A stretch of DNA of 64,000 nt from Zerene cesonia (GCF_012273895.1 NC_052106.1:2666001-2730000), one strand, 5' to 3'; positions 31,409 to 45,010 are shown, counted from the stretch's first letter. Numbers and translations: made by a program. Notes: generated from the sequence alone by a model not told the origin.

Positions 31409-34118
31409 CTGAAATAAGAAATACGTATGATAAAATTTAAGATATTTATTAAATTATCAAGTGACAGATCTTGGTTAGTAAGGTTAAAGAAAAATTTAGA
31501 CTTGTGCATTTGTTACATTATTCATAGTATAGTATTTCATTAAAAACAATGTACGAAATTGAAATAAGAGTAAAAAAGTCCAAACCCGTAGGCAATGAAC
31601 ACAAAAGCCACAACATAAATATAACATGCAGTTACCAAAACCAATAACCCTTACGTTTAATGAGATGTAGGTTAATTATAAGTAAAGTATTGCATGAGAA
31701 TAACATTCTTTGTATTAGTAGTATTTTTTGTGCCAAGTGGTTAGTAGGTAGTATAATTAATCGAGAAATATAAAACAACTTACATTTTTAATAATTTAAA
31801 ATTTTTTTAACGGAATCCTTTTTCCAAAACTGCTTATATACCTGTATTAGTGAACTAATACTCTACAATTACAATAGGTATGTTCACATTCTGAAGATAT
31901 ATTATCTTGCAATTGCAACTAAGATCTATCTACATTATTCGCGTTCTCTAATGAGATTCAAAGGCATGATACGAACACTGATTAATTCTATACATCTTGT
32001 TTATACTGTCATTTCACATTATGTAACCGAACATGCAACAAGTCTGGTATTGATTTTCAACTGTACATAGTACTGTTATGTAGTTGTGCATGTAATAAAT
32101 ACAGCTGAACCGAGGCGTGTCAGCGATAGAAAATTTCTGCTATGAAAATGTCATTTCATTTTGGTGATTGATTTAACCGGCCTTTGTGCGCGACGTTGAG
32201 ATTCATTCTGATGTGAAAATAGATAAATTGGGAAACGATTTAAAATCAAAGTTCAAAAGTTCTGTAGGCGTTCTACCTTTTGTAACACAAAAGGACATCG
32301 TCTCAATAAAAAATTGATACAATTAATATCTATGTCAATAAAAATATATGTTACCTGCCTTAATAAATTAACATAAACTTGGTAAGCCTATTATATATAA
32401 TACTATGTCGTACAATTAACGATTTCTAAACCTCGGGCTTAATCACGATGCCGCTAGTATAATTAATTATTAAAGTACAAGGCAAATATTACGCGTAATG
32501 ACTTGTCTTAAAACAGATCTTGTCAGAAAAATAAACAATGGAGAATTGTTTGTTATGTAAATCTCTGAAGATGTATGAAAATATGATATGACATAACTGG
32601 AACAATGCATATTCTATTTTACAGTAATTTAAATGTCATATGCACGAGCTTCCTTTATTTTCTATTGAATGTGCCGGTTGTGATTTTTCCAAGTTATATT
32701 ATATGTCGATTTAAACATTACATATCAATAAAATATCAAATAATGTAATCGGAATGTTTCGTAACTGAAGTGACTGATATAACGCTCACATTTTTTAAAA
32801 ATTATAACTATAATTTAGCTTCATAATCAGGACTGTAATTTATTTCAAGTAAACAAAATTTAAAAAGAAACAAATTTTATTCAAGAGAAGAAGGCTAATT
32901 AATACGTATTATTATTACTATCAAATTCATATTTTATATTCTAATAACATTATTTAAGTTTATTTACATACGATTCAAATCTAACAAAAGATCCCCATTT
33001 TTTCCAACGCCTAATAAATAGGCACCAAAATCGTCACACACTACGAATATACGTTTATGTCGAGGAAACACTACAAACGGACATGTAAATGACATTGACA
33101 TGTTTCACATCACATAAGCTAAGGTTCCACAAAGCAACCGCAATTCGGTTCAACACGCCATCTCAGGCTAGCCGATAGCTCCGATCATTAAAGCACAGGG
33201 ACAAAAATCACATTTCTGTAGAGCAAGAAATAAATGCTTAATTACTGCGTTATCATTGAAACGGTAACGCTGGCATATGGTACTCTCAAATGAGATTATG
33301 ATTACGCCAGTTTCAATTCTTGTAATTATGAATTGTAAAGAAATATACACGTGACATGCAAAATAATATGGCATTGAAGTACTTTGGCCTATCAATGAGC
33401 CTCCATGAATGAGCTGCAAGCTTTAAAAGATATAGGGATAGAGAAGTAAAGGAAGGGACTGGGAAGGGTGCGGAAAAGGTGTATCCTTTTTGCCCAAACA
33501 TATTTCAAATTACGTATTTCATTGTTGCTTCCATAATTTTGGAGCGACTCTTCAAATAGTTTTTTGTCTCAATCAAATGTGGTCAATTTGAGTTGGTTAA
33601 AGCTTATTCTAAAATCTCTTCTATAATCTACGTTACGGCATCACTACCGAGGTTAATATCATAAATATTTAAAACATCAAGAGTTAAGCAAATAAGCTCA
33701 ATGTAAACAACTTATTTCTGAAACCGCCTCTTATTATGTAAGGTCAAATTGAAGCGATGAACTGAAATTTTTCGCAACAGCTTACACCCACGTAAAAGCT
33801 GTAATAGAAAATGGCGTAGGTTGAAGAGTACCTAATAGAAAGTTCTCAAAGGATGTGGGAGGAACCACCTACAGCCTCTTGAGTTCATTAGCGTGAGCAT
33901 CGGAACTATAAAGATATTATAAATATACGGATGTATAATCCGTATCTATTAAACATTGCGTTTATTCATAGCTCTTGTTGGTGTCACTTTATTTATTCTC
34001 TATGCTTTAGATTTATAAAAAGTGGCCAGACGATACAACTGACTTACACACACAAACATGTATCGCATTAACAATTTTACAAAGACATACTGGCACACGT
34101 AAACTTTATAATACTTAC
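31409..34118. other. Nucleotidase intron, no coding signal
   Basis: AT-rich. It contains a short inverted fragment of the GATGGTAAGCG-family purine tract at 33420-33500 (AGGAAGGGACTGGGAAGG). No exon resembling the nucleotidase 5' blocks was found on the minus strand. Confidence 0.7.
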
Positions 34119-34272
34119 AACGGCATCAGGTTGTAATGCGTTTAGGAATTCTGCAGCAATCTTCCATTTGTATATCGTGAACCAAGCGGTTCCCGTGTAA
34201 GTGTCACCAGCATTGAGATATAATACGGGCGGACCTTCGCCGGAGGCTGCTGCCTTTCTAGCCTCTTTTACT
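34119..34272 (-). CDS. 5'-nucleotidase shared internal exon (NAGD metal motif)
   Basis: It runs from acceptor AAATTTCAG to donor GTAAGTATT on the minus strand. One base completes the codon from the upstream exon, then 51 codons encode VKEARKAAASGEGPPVLYLN and AGDTYTGTAWFTIYKWKIAA, ending QPDAV in phase 0. NAGD is the family's third metal-ligand block (Asp). The exon end matches the phase of all four SLGN.EFD terminal exons, so it can join any of them. A 2.7-kb intron separates it from exon D. Confidence 0.9.
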
Positions 34273-35662
34273 CTGAAATTTGTTAATTTTCAACTGTTAT
34301 TTAATACGCAATGTTCAACAACAAATCAATTTTACAGATCTTCGCCCGCGGTACGCTATAGACACTCAATGAAGCTTTCTGGTGAAAGAATTTTTGAAAT
34401 CGGTCTCGAGGTATTTGTGTGAAAACGTTACAAACATACAAAAAATACATACATAAAAAAAAACAAAAGTTTTTCTTTATAATATTATTGCAGATGATAT
34501 TTTTATAATAGTCACAATATTTGTAATGTTAGCTATTACTATTCTATATTGTCGAGGTGTTTATGTCGTATATATAGTGTATTTTATTTGGGTGTTCGGC
34601 TAAGAATATACACACGCAGGGAGAAAAATGTTTATTTCAATAAAAGGGTGTCAGTAGAATATTTAAATGAACATGAAATATGTTAATTGGTATATATTGC
34701 CGTCCAAATAAGACATCTACATTGGAAATATTTAAAATGCAGCAAGTGCAACCTAATCAGGTAAACGTTTTTTACGAGGCAATTAGTAATACGTACTTTA
34801 ACATGATACAGTATTTTACTATTCCGTAACACGTTACGTTATAAGTAAATATTGCGAAAATATATTTTAATTCAAATATCCATTTGCGTATAATTGTATC
34901 AGGTGTTCTTACAACAGTTTAAAGTTGCCACATCTATACAGCAGAAATAAAATATCGTTTAATATCATCTTAAAAACACCGATCAAAATTTCTAAATGTA
35001 GTGTTATAATTACTGTGTTTTTAAACATTGATACATATTGGTTACTATGCATGTGGAACAGTTATTAATTGAAACGCAATAACATGTTCAACATCATGAA
35101 CCTGATTCTATTAACCGGTGTTAATGCTCTAAAGCAAAGTACTAAAATAAATCCGAAGCGAACAAACAAACATATGCTGATGATGTGATGAATACTAATA
35201 ATATCACAAGTACTAATAATATTTTTACTTATACTTTAGAGACCTGACCAAAATTTCCGAAATTCGGTCTAATGTTTATTTAGTATCGGGCATTCGTAAG
35301 CACAAATCGCCTGCTCCGTGGCTTATTGTAGTAATAAAGGTCTAATCTGTATAGGAAACATGTTTTTATTTTTACCACAACAAAGCGTTCTCATTCAATG
35401 ACATGGCCGCTTCAGCTTTCCTTTGCGCTTATTACTTAAGACGTTTAAAAGGGTTGGCATATGTAACTTGTATATAATATTTATTGCAATCTAGTAATTC
35501 CTGTATATAGAGTTACAAAAACACTGCCGTTATATTATTTAAATTTAAATATTATATAAATGTTATTTAAATTTTAGTGGTACAATTAACGTTTATATTA
35601 CCAGAGTTTTCTAAATGACACAGTGTGCTGGGTCTGGTTGTTGAATAAAATGGAATACTCAC

Positions 35663-35889
35663 ACATGAGCAACTCTCGGGAATCCTCCATAGCACTTTCC
35701 AGCGTCCCTGTCAGCGGTTGTGCATGCCCCACTGAGCTGGGAGGATTGCTCGAAATGCGCGTGCATGTCGTTATTGTGCAGGATCAGCAGCTCGAAGGTG
35801 CCATCCTTCTTGTTTGGTGATGTGACGATACTGCTAGATGATATGGATATAACCACAGCTATCACCGCTGTGAGTTGAGATAGGCGGGC
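35663..35889 (-). CDS. 5'-nucleotidase shared N-terminal exon (signal peptide, NDMH motif)
   Basis: It runs from acceptor TCGTTTCCAG to donor GTGAGT (35662-35657). It encodes ARLSQLTAVIAVVISISSSS, a hydrophobic signal core, then FELLILHNNDMHAHFEQSS (first metal motif, Asp and His), a Cys-containing loop SGACTTADRDAGKCYGG and FPRVAHV. The start is uncertain. Either an upstream exon supplies Met (candidate at 46964-46962, giving MARLSQ...), or translation starts at the in-frame ATG 35925-35923, extending the exon with MHVIKSRYLRFQ and no splice here. The acceptor-like sequence and the better signal peptide favour the first. This is the only copy of this exon in the window. Confidence 0.88.
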
Positions 35890-36177
35890 CTGGAAACGAA
35901 GATAGCGACTTTTAATGACGTGCATTTAACCTATTGTTATTCCAATTTCTATAAATATTGAAGAATATATTATGTAGCATTTTTATGTATGTTTAAATTG
36001 AACATATACCTTTTTATTACATGTTTGTATAGATATAGAATGTATCTTTATGATTTATTAGCACTTAAATTTTATTCAGCATCTATTTTTAATTAGAATT
36101 TACATAGCAGTAGGTACTGGATGTATCTAATTATTATAAATGCAATTTTCTGAAAATATTCTATTATGTAATACAAA

Positions 36178-36430
36178 ACGCTCGTCCCGGCTCCGTCCGG
36201 ATATCAAGATTCCTGTTTTATCCCAAGGGAACATTAAACGGGATAAAAAGTATCCTATTACCCAAGTCAGCTCATCAGGACAGGACAAACACAAACTCAG
36301 GACAAACATCCAAACAAACAAACTTTCTTCATTTATAATATTAGTGTGATAACCTACAATATTCAACAGATTGATCCCTAAGTGCTAGACATATATATGT
36401 ACCACGGGCAAAGCCGGGGCGGACTACTTG
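36178..36430 (+). repeat. SINE-like element plus a second inverted fragment
   Basis: 36178-36345 repeats the blocks of 5055-5259 (CGCTCGTCCCGGCTCCG, ATATCAAGATTCCTG, GGGATAAAAAGTATCC, TTTATAATATTAGTG). At 36397-36430 ACCACGGGCAAAGCCGGGGC is the inverted 5' end of another copy, so one element may be nested in another. Confidence 0.7.
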
Positions 36431-37217
36431 CATAAATGATATTAAGACATATAGGCTATACCTAAATAAAAAACTACATTTCCATGAACTAAAATCTGGC
36501 TAGAATTTTAAATTACGATCGACATAGAATCTAATATCGATGATATCTTTGAAGGAGATTCAATTTGCTGGCGGATGTTGATATCATAGGGCGACCTCTG
36601 CCTGCGCTTTCGATATTATCCAATAAAAGAATTTAAAATGGGATACATTTGCATCGTGCATATGTAGTTCTATCAAACAATTTATTTATGCTTTCATCAG
36701 TAGTAGGTATTAGTTTCTCTTGTTAGAAACAAATTAGACTTGTAGGGAAGTAAGTACTTAATTGCCAAAAACACAAAGAATATAAGCATTCCAACATTAA
36801 TCATAACAAGTATGAAGAAATTTCTTAAAGTCCATTTCAAAGTGTGAACTTTTATTTCTACTGTATTTTTTTATCAATTGAATCGCGCAAAGATACCTGT
36901 TGTTTTTACACAAAGCAATCGTCATAAATTTGAACAACATTATCTAGCGGAATGCCACTAATTTTTTCTCTATTTGTGCTTCTGAGAAATTCTCTTGAAC
37001 AATGAAGTTATCGAAAAGACGTGACGGAGTACCTACGGAGTAAGGCCAAATACCAATTAAACTCATCGACACGACAAAAAAGGTTTTCTAAGAATCAGAT
37101 TTTTTTACTTACTCTCACAATTTGAACTCGGTTGTTATTAAATTATCTTTTCTGTCTTAAATTGACAGCTTTAATTAGGTACAAATTGTGAACACAAGTT
37201 TAATTCTTAGAAACAAT

Positions 37218-37350
37218 AGGAAAAACTAGAAGGGGTAAGGATGCGGGTCTCCGGATTCCCCACTCGTCGAACGAAACACACTAGCATGCTAATATTTCAC
37301 GCCGATCTTCTGTGGAGGTGTGGTATCTTCCCCGCTGCGAGCAGTCTATT
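37218..37350 (+). repeat. Fragment of the GATGGTAAGCG interspersed repeat
   Basis: GAACGAAACACACTAGCATG, TTTCACGCCGATCTTCTGTG and TTCCCCGCTGCGAGC match the 3' half of the unit at 11160-11466. Confidence 0.65.
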
Positions 37351-37850
37351 CCTAAAAAGTCTGCAGTTTAAAATGTGTTTTTATTTTATAAAAGTACCTA
37401 AAATTGCCATGAATTTGTTTTGTATCGAGTAAGTGGCATTGAGTGGATCACTTACAATTTTTTTTCATGTATTTTCCTTACTTTTTGCACAAAGATAACT
37501 ACGTCCAATTACTTGATATTTCCTTTTACTAATGAAGTAGATATTATATTCATGCTAGTATTTTTCCGTTAAAATTAATATTTTTATCTGTCACGTATTA
37601 TATGAAAAAGTATTTAGAATAAGAAAAATAATAGAGAATTGTTCGCAATCACGTTCTCATACTTAAATTACGTAAGCAAAATAAGAATTATTTTGATATG
37701 GAAAAGGAACTGAAAATTTAAGTGTATTATCAATTTAAAGAACAATACGTACATGAAATACCATAGATACCACAGATAAGCCTAAATTAGAATTCAAAAT
37801 TGAAAGATGTTCATGCAGTAGTTTTGTATGTGGTAGTCGAGCACGCTTCG

Positions 37851-38160
37851 GCACGAATTGGGCCAGCTCGCACCGGGGAAGTACCACACCCCCACCGAAG
37901 ACCGGCGTGAAATAGCATTCTGCTGTATTTCGTTCGGTGAGTGGGGGAGCTGGAGGCCCATATCCTTTTCCTTCCCCTTCCCAGTCCTTTCCTTTATTCC
38001 TCTCGCCAATCCTTTCTTAATCCCTTCCCAATTTAAAGTCGGCAATCCATTTGTAGAGGCGTAAGGTCTGCAATGGACCTTATGCCTCTCCAAATGTTCA
38101 TGGGCGGTGGTAGTGCTTACCATCAGGCGTCCCACCAGCCCCATTGCTGACTGTGACATA
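37851..38160 (-). repeat. Near full-length GATGGTAAGCG repeat, inverted relative to 11160-11466
   Basis: The reverse complement shows the same order: ATGTCACAGTCAGCAATGGG, CCTGATGGTAAGC, purine tract with AGGAAAGGACTGGGAAGG, GGTCTTCGGTGGGGGTG and GAGCTGGCCCAATTCGTGCC. It is very similar to the copy 26 kb to the left, indicating recent activity. Confidence 0.8.
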
Positions 38161-38269
38161 AAAAAAAAGTTTCTTGCCTTACTAGAATTCAGTGTAAATT
38201 AAACAAAAATGGGATAAGTATGGGATTCCATAATAATGGAATGGCGATAAAAAATATTTTGTCTCTACC

Positions 38270-38640
38270 CTGCTTTTGTTTTTATATCGAGTGTGAAACC
38301 GAACATGGTAAGCGATCACCAGTGCCCATGAACATTTGCAGAGGAATGACCTCATTTATTTTTCTTATAGTGGGGAAATCTTGCATAGATACCCACGGCC
38401 CCCGGGGATGGAGCCGTGGGTTATGTTGGATTCTTACCGACCAAAAACCCACTGTGTTCCGTCTAGCCACTTGAGTGAAGGGGCCACAGGAGCTGGTTAA
38501 AATACGTCCGCGACCAAGAGGAATGACCTCTGCGAATCCGTTGTCCACTTTTAAAGTGTATGTGATAAGGAAAGGGTTTGTAAGTAATGGAATGAGAAGG
38601 GTGTGATACGGACCACCGACTTTCTGACCTAAGCTAGTTT
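38270..38640 (+). repeat. Composite, decayed GATGGTAAGCG repeat with an inserted segment
   Basis: GGTAAGCGATCACCAGTGCC and CATGAACATTTGCAGAGG start the unit. The purine tract resumes only near 38560 (GATAAGGAAAGGGTTTGTAA). Between them, about 38363-38515 contains unrelated GC-rich sequence with an inverted pair CCCACGGC...GCCGTGGG. Confidence 0.55.
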
Positions 38641-41600
38641 CTTTGTATATATATGCATAGTGCATATGTAAATTTATTTATCCAGCGTTTCAACTCCGAA
38701 AAAAAAATAACAGAAACATGCATATTATATTAGAGTTAATTACATTTATGAAAGGAAAGCATTTAATCTAATTCTTAAGTTTCAAAATTGTAATTGTTTA
38801 TTATTCATAACATTATTGATATAAAGTTATGTTTGATTTATTGCGGACATAATATAATACAGGACTTGCTACAAAAGTAGAAGCTATCACGGGCCTTGAA
38901 TCTTAATTAAGGTATAGATTGCCAATCAATTAGATTAGTCGATAGCCATGTTGAAGCAGGAAAACACCATCAAAATGAGACGTGCTCGTAAAGATACCGA
39001 TTTCTATTCTAAGAGTGTACTTTAAATTGATACGCCTTGAATTTTTTCTGTGTATGTGTGTGTCGCTGAAAACAGTTTGTTGTCTTGTCAAACAGTTTAG
39101 TTATTCTTACGTTTTTTTTATTTTTTCTTATATTTTTAAATATGTATTATAAACAAAAAAATTTGGTACGTAGTGTACCCGTGTTCTTTTCCTCGCTCTT
39201 CCCATTATATACCTTTATTACCGTCGTCAACCGTTTCCCTATTCCCTAACCTTAAGCGAGTAATGCATTTTTTTCATACGTGATTGTGGTGAACCACCAG
39301 CGCGGTTGGTGCTCCATCATATCTTTTGTTCGTTTTCATTGTTTTTACGTACAAATTTAATATTTATTATTTTATATGTTTATAATATGATAAAGAAACA
39401 AATACATAAGTACAGAGTTGAATTTGGACGGCACTTGTTGCTTGTTTTAACTAAAAGGTATTAAGAAAAAAAAATGACACAACGTTTCCGCGTTATCTGA
39501 ATTCTGAACCCATAAAAAACCCACACAATTTTTTATGTTCTCAGATTACGTGGGCGTTACAATTAATTAAAAGAAAGAACGAATTAACAATAGTAATTGT
39601 AATCTATTGAGTAGTTGTAACATTGAGAAAAAAATAAAAAGATTTAAGAGCACATCGGCGGAGCTAATTTCTAGGAAATGTGGCAGAAACTAGGTCACCC
39701 AGTAGTCTGAGTAAGACGCATCGATCTCGTCTCCTCCGTACCGTGGGAATCTTAGGAATCAATACGTGAAGGTAGAAAACTTTTATGTATCGCTGTATTT
39801 GTTACTTGCAGGTAAGTATACTATGACTTTGCAACCACTCTCTTGTAACTATGTGCATTGAATTCAATGATTGTTAATATGCTTTGTTAATATATTAGTG
39901 TGAATATAAATAGTACAAACTCTCGCTCGTCACGGTTCCTACCAGGTTGATCAGGGATAAAACTAAAATAAAATATAGACTATAACAATAACAAATCGGT
40001 TCAGTTCTATCAGAGCACAACGTCACAAATTCACAAACAAAAAAAAAAAAAAACTAAAAGTATTATAAAGAGGCAGAAAATTCCTTTTCTGTATTAACAA
40101 AATACTTTCTGTTGTATATTGTTCAGTCTATTCTGTATGTTATTATAGATTATATGTTATTGATATATGTTATTATAGAACAATACGCACGTATGAATAT
40201 CGATAGATATGATCATTAAATAAATAATAGTATACTTGGATGAGTTATGTTATCCATATCCATAAATCTATTTACGTAGAATTAGTGTTCTGCCCCGGCC
40301 TCACCCGTACGTTTTATATCTCCCTTAGAACCTTCTTTGTACCTTCTTACAAACGTAAAAGACAAATAAGTCGAATTATTAGAGCCGTTATTGAGTTTTA
40401 CGCTTAGCAACATTTGGCGATTCTTTTTTATTAATATAGACATGATTGGCTGTAAAATTTAATGAGCAACTGAAAAATTATTTTGATTTTCCTAATTAAG
40501 AAATACGATCATTGACTGTATTGTATAGTCTGAGAAGAAAAAGATAACAGTACATATTATTTGAGCCCTACTTAATATGTTTTGTCGGCAAATTAATGAG
40601 GAGCAGATTAATGTTTACGTATAATAAAAAACTTTTCATGTAGCCAGTATTTCAATAATGTCTTTGTAATTAAATGGCCATTCACGACAAATGCTTAATC
40701 GCCCCTAGAAAACGATATTAATTTTAAGTTGAAGATATAAGGTTCATAAAAATTTTGATTAAGTGATTATTATTATTTTGATATTAGATATTTTGGTTAA
40801 AATGCTATAATATGTATTGGGTTAATTCCACCGAAAGTACTTCTAATACATGAGTTAAATTAGATGTATGTTCTTATTTATCTATGAAAAAACTTTTGTT
40901 TTCCTTTTTCTATAAAATAAATCTGTTGATTTTAGGGTTAAAATTCTGTTGATAGTTAGGTTTTATAATATATCGTATATACCATAAAACAGATTTTGCT
41001 TTATTCCTAATAGACATGTCGTAGTTTTATAACCACAACGCAGACGAGGCAATTAAAATAAAAATGGTTTAATTGGAGAGGCGTGATTGCGTATATTTCG
41101 ATCGACATTAAGTGACCGTGATTGTCGGACATGGCCGTGAATTAGTTATAACTTCAATAAAAACAGACTGTCAAATATAAAAACGATCTATGATCACGGT
41201 GCGACCGGTTCATCGATATTTAAGCGCGTCTTGAGGCTATACGTCACATTTATTATTTATTTTAACTGACAATCCCAAACGACCGATGGGTCTCAATTCG
41301 TAGGTTATGTTTTTTTATCTATGTTTTGACAGATTTTAAATATCATTTTAGTCTGTAAGGGTATGGTATATGTGATTTTTAAGTACCTAAACTCTTTTAT
41401 TGAGGTCTTTTTAGTGTACCTATGCTTTTATTGTATTTCAAGTTTTAATTATCACTCACGTCGTTAAGAAATAAAAGACGTACAGCATAAACACGTGGTA
41501 TGGACAAAAACACTTCACCAAATAACAATTTCAACAACGATAATAAAAGAAACAAAAAAGTATTATAAATAAAATTGCACTGACACGTTAGAATTCTTTC

Positions 41601-43327
41601 CCACATTGCAAACAATTCCAATAACATAATGTATTATTCTGTCTAATAGTCGGTTATTTTATCCGAGCTTTCAATACAAAGAGCTAATTTGTATGGATGG
41701 ACAAAGCAGTCAGACGGCTTATTGTATCATGCTCCATTTTACATTTTAGCGGTAATGCATAAAAAAGGAAAATTTGTGAGTGCTTTGTTAGTGACGCATA
41801 ATTACTGAAATTGAAATAGCGAATATGAAGGTATAAAAGCAGGATTATTTTGAAATAAGCTCTTGATAGAGTGCATCGTGTGTAATATAATATGTTTGAT
41901 TTGTGTTTCGCTGGCAAGTGACGCTTTCGTGATAATTAACAATACGCAGAAAATGAAATATTTGATTAACAAATACTATATTTGTTTACAACAATATTTA
42001 AATTTTATTTGGCAGTTTTATTTCATTAATCGGACATGTTTGTTGATTTTTTTTTATTTGTATTATATAGGTGTGGTTCTATACTTTTGTGATTTGTGAC
42101 ATCCTTCGCAAAAGACGAAATCCCATTAATATTATAAACGGGAAAGTTGGAAGAATGGAATGGTGAATTGCATGTTTATTACTGTATCGCACAAAACAGT
42201 GGGAAGAAATTTGAAAGAAATTTCGTACAAAGATACGGGATATTGAATTAGCCCATATGCTACATTTTGGCCGAGTACAACGCATGTAAAGGGTCCAGTT
42301 AGTATCTATATATTTTGCAAAAAAATACAGTAACGCTTCAATAGACGTGATAAAACTAATTTTCAAAGGTACTATTATACAATCTTTGCTTTTGTAATAA
42401 ATAAGCTATGATAAACAAAGTTTTGTTTCTTTTGTTTGAAATAGTTTTTTAGTTTTGTTTTCCTTTTTTTATAATAGAACTCTGTCGAATTAGGATCCTG
42501 TAATGATAGTAAGTTCTATTTGGTGTGAACAAATAAATAAAAAAATAATAATAATATTCGCGGCGTTTTTGTGATACATAAACACTAAACAAAAATTATA
42601 GAGAGTCGAATTTACTATATTATCTTCTATTTGCATTCACTTAAAAAAAAGGATGAAAATCTCTAGGAAACAAAATGTAATTTTAATCTGATAAAATTGT
42701 AAATAATTGGACACGAATAAACAAAAGATATGTTTCATATCAAGCATTTTATTATTACATCGATATTTTATGTGATAAAGATCGATATTTATTGTGATAA
42801 AGTAAATAGGGCAGAGACGCTTTGTAATGTTCAGAATATAATTGCTATAAAACTTCTAGACATTAGAAATTATATACATATGATTATGCATATTATATAC
42901 ACACAAGTTTAAAATGTAGTTGATAATTGTAATTCACCTAAAATGAAGCGATCTCCAATTAATCATGAAAAATCAACTTTTTATACGCATATTTGCATTT
43001 ATGGTATCATGGTACACCTGTTATATTCTTGTTGCAGAATCGGTACAGCTGTTATTTTCTAATACAAAAATACAACAATGGAAAATTAACATTACCATTT
43101 TATTCTACGGCCATAAATGGGTTTGATAACAAGTCGTGTCAAATGTAAATTTATAAGTATATATAATTGTAGTACGCATTTGTTTCAATAGGTTATTATT
43201 TTGAGTGTAATTTTAGCAATTTTATACGGCTATTGTTAACTTCGTATTTGTGTTTGATGTAGCTCATTACGATTGGTTTATTATAAATGCGTCATAAGAG
43301 TTAGGGCTTATTTATTGTACATTTGCA

Positions 43328-43510
43328 ACCGACTTGAAAAAAAGGTGAAGCTTCTCAATTCGACTGTTTTTTTGTGTTTGTTACCTCAGTGTGTTTGTGC
43401 TAGATGAACCGATTTTCTTGATTCTTTTGTTTAAAGCTGGTGGTGGCCGTGTGGTCCTATTTCAATTTGATCTTTTGACTGACATTTTGAAGGCGGTTTC
43501 GTTTTTGTTG
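43328..43510 (+). repeat. Lepidopteran interspersed repeat (CAACCGACTTGAAAAAAAGG start)
   Basis: CAACCGACTTGAAAAAAAGG, TTCTCAATTCGACTGTTTTT, TTGTTACCTCAG, GAACCGATTTTCTTGATTC and TTTTGAAGGCGGTTTCG. This is one of the best-preserved copies. The frame 43391-43591 lies in it and is not a gene. Confidence 0.75.
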
Positions 43511-43819
43511 TTAGTATTTTGTTTTAATTATTTTCATTATCAGTGCATATTTGTCTCCACTCTAGGGGGGGGGGGGGTCACAGGGTTATAAAAAGGCTAT
43601 AATGCAGTCATATTATATCATATCATATGCAATTAATACTGGTGTAAGCCGTATTAAATCCGTTTATCAACTACTCTACAACCTAAAAATCGTACTTAAG
43701 TACTGTAAAATGTATAATGCATTATTTTTATTTAAAAAAATAGAATACTCATAATATTTTTCCTTATGCAATTTAAGTTATGCGCACCGCATAGAAGGTA
43801 TAAGGTTTTTATGTTAGCT

Positions 43820-44190
43820 TTCTGCCGGAGGCTTCGCCCGCGTGGAGCTCGGTTATATCGCGCGACATGGTAAGGAGTAGCCTATATGGTTTTCCCAACG
43901 GCTAGACCTAAAACCGAACGTTCTAAAAAGTATCCTTTCCTAAGTTCAGCTTCATCTTTGTACCAAACTTCATCTAAATCGAAATGACAATAACGAGCTT
44001 TCATACAAACTTTCATCCCCTATTTCAACCCCTTCTACCATTTTTTCGCGATAAAAAGTATCCTATGTCCTTTTCCATGTTCAGTTCTGTCTACCAAATT
44101 TCATCAATCGGTTCAGTGGTTTAGGCGCGAAAGCGTAACAGACAGACAGGCAGAGTTACTTTCGCATATATAATATTAGTAGGGATAAAG
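43820..44190 (+). repeat. SINE-like element, GC-rich 5' end present
   Basis: TGCCGGAGGCTTCGCCCGCG starts the element. GGTAAGGAGTAGCCTATATG, AAAAAGTATCCTATGTCC, AATCGGTTCAGTGGTTTAGG, AACAGACAGACAGGCAGAG and ATATATAATATTAGTAGGGA follow in order, a third subfamily sharing the common 3' tail. Confidence 0.75.
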
Positions 44191-44864
44191 GGTTTATTTG
44201 CTTATGATAGAATCTTGCAGGTGATAATACCATCACAGGTTAATTATAAGGCTTTGATATCATTTAAATTAGTAGCAGCAAACACACAATCTTCGTTTGC
44301 ATGTTATTTGTAGGCTATATTCTTAGATTAGTTTTAGTGACGACTGTTACATATTTTGGAAGACGCTTTGTGACAAACGTTATCTCAAATAGCAATTGTT
44401 TTAATGTCTTTATCATTTTGTGCTAATTATTTCATTGTCATGTTGGTGTCAGTTTTAATTGCTTTGCTGTCAATTTCTAAGAAGACACTCATTGCCGTGA
44501 TGTTGTGTACCTACTCTTGATATTTCTTTTGTTTACTGAGATTTTGATTTTAGAAATGGTATATTGAATTAATTTGCCATGTAATAGGCTGTTCTTCTTA
44601 ATTCCAAAACAAATATTTTCGAAGAATGAGAATCTTAAACGTATTTTTCTTATCTTGTCTTTATGACTTCTATTCAGATTTGTTGTTTGCTTAGTTTAAT
44701 GTAGGACCATAAAGGAGTCAGCCTTATTCCTTTTCACACAAATCTTTTTTAAAACAGTCATTATTTCAACATAGATGCTCTATCGTGTACATTATTTTAA
44801 ATATTAGGTTTCGTATACCTGTTACCTTATTGGTTTTTTGTTTAATACGCAGTAAAATCGCTTT

Positions 44865-45010
44865 CCCCTATTTTTTTCAATGCTTTTATACATATAAACT
44901 ATCCTCTTGATTCACTCTATCTATAAAATCCCCATGAAAATCTGTTGCGTAATTTTAAAGATCTATGCATACAGACACACAGACGGCGGAAAGCGACTTT
45001 GTATATAATA
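44865..45010 (+). repeat. SINE-like tail, 'AAAGCGACTTTG' type
   Basis: AACTATCCTCTTGATTCACT, CCCCATGAAAATCTGTTGCG and CGGCGGAAAGCGACTTTGTA match the element at 21712-21895 block by block. Confidence 0.65.

Noticed and set aside
37794..38159. 121-codon minus-strand frame and its plus-strand partner at 11275-11484
   Set aside because: Both are the same non-coding interspersed repeat; no transposase or reverse-transcriptase motif is present.
43565..43577. Run of 13 G
   Set aside because: A homopolymer at the edge of a repeat; could be a sequencing length error and shows no spaced G-tracts for a classic quadruplex.
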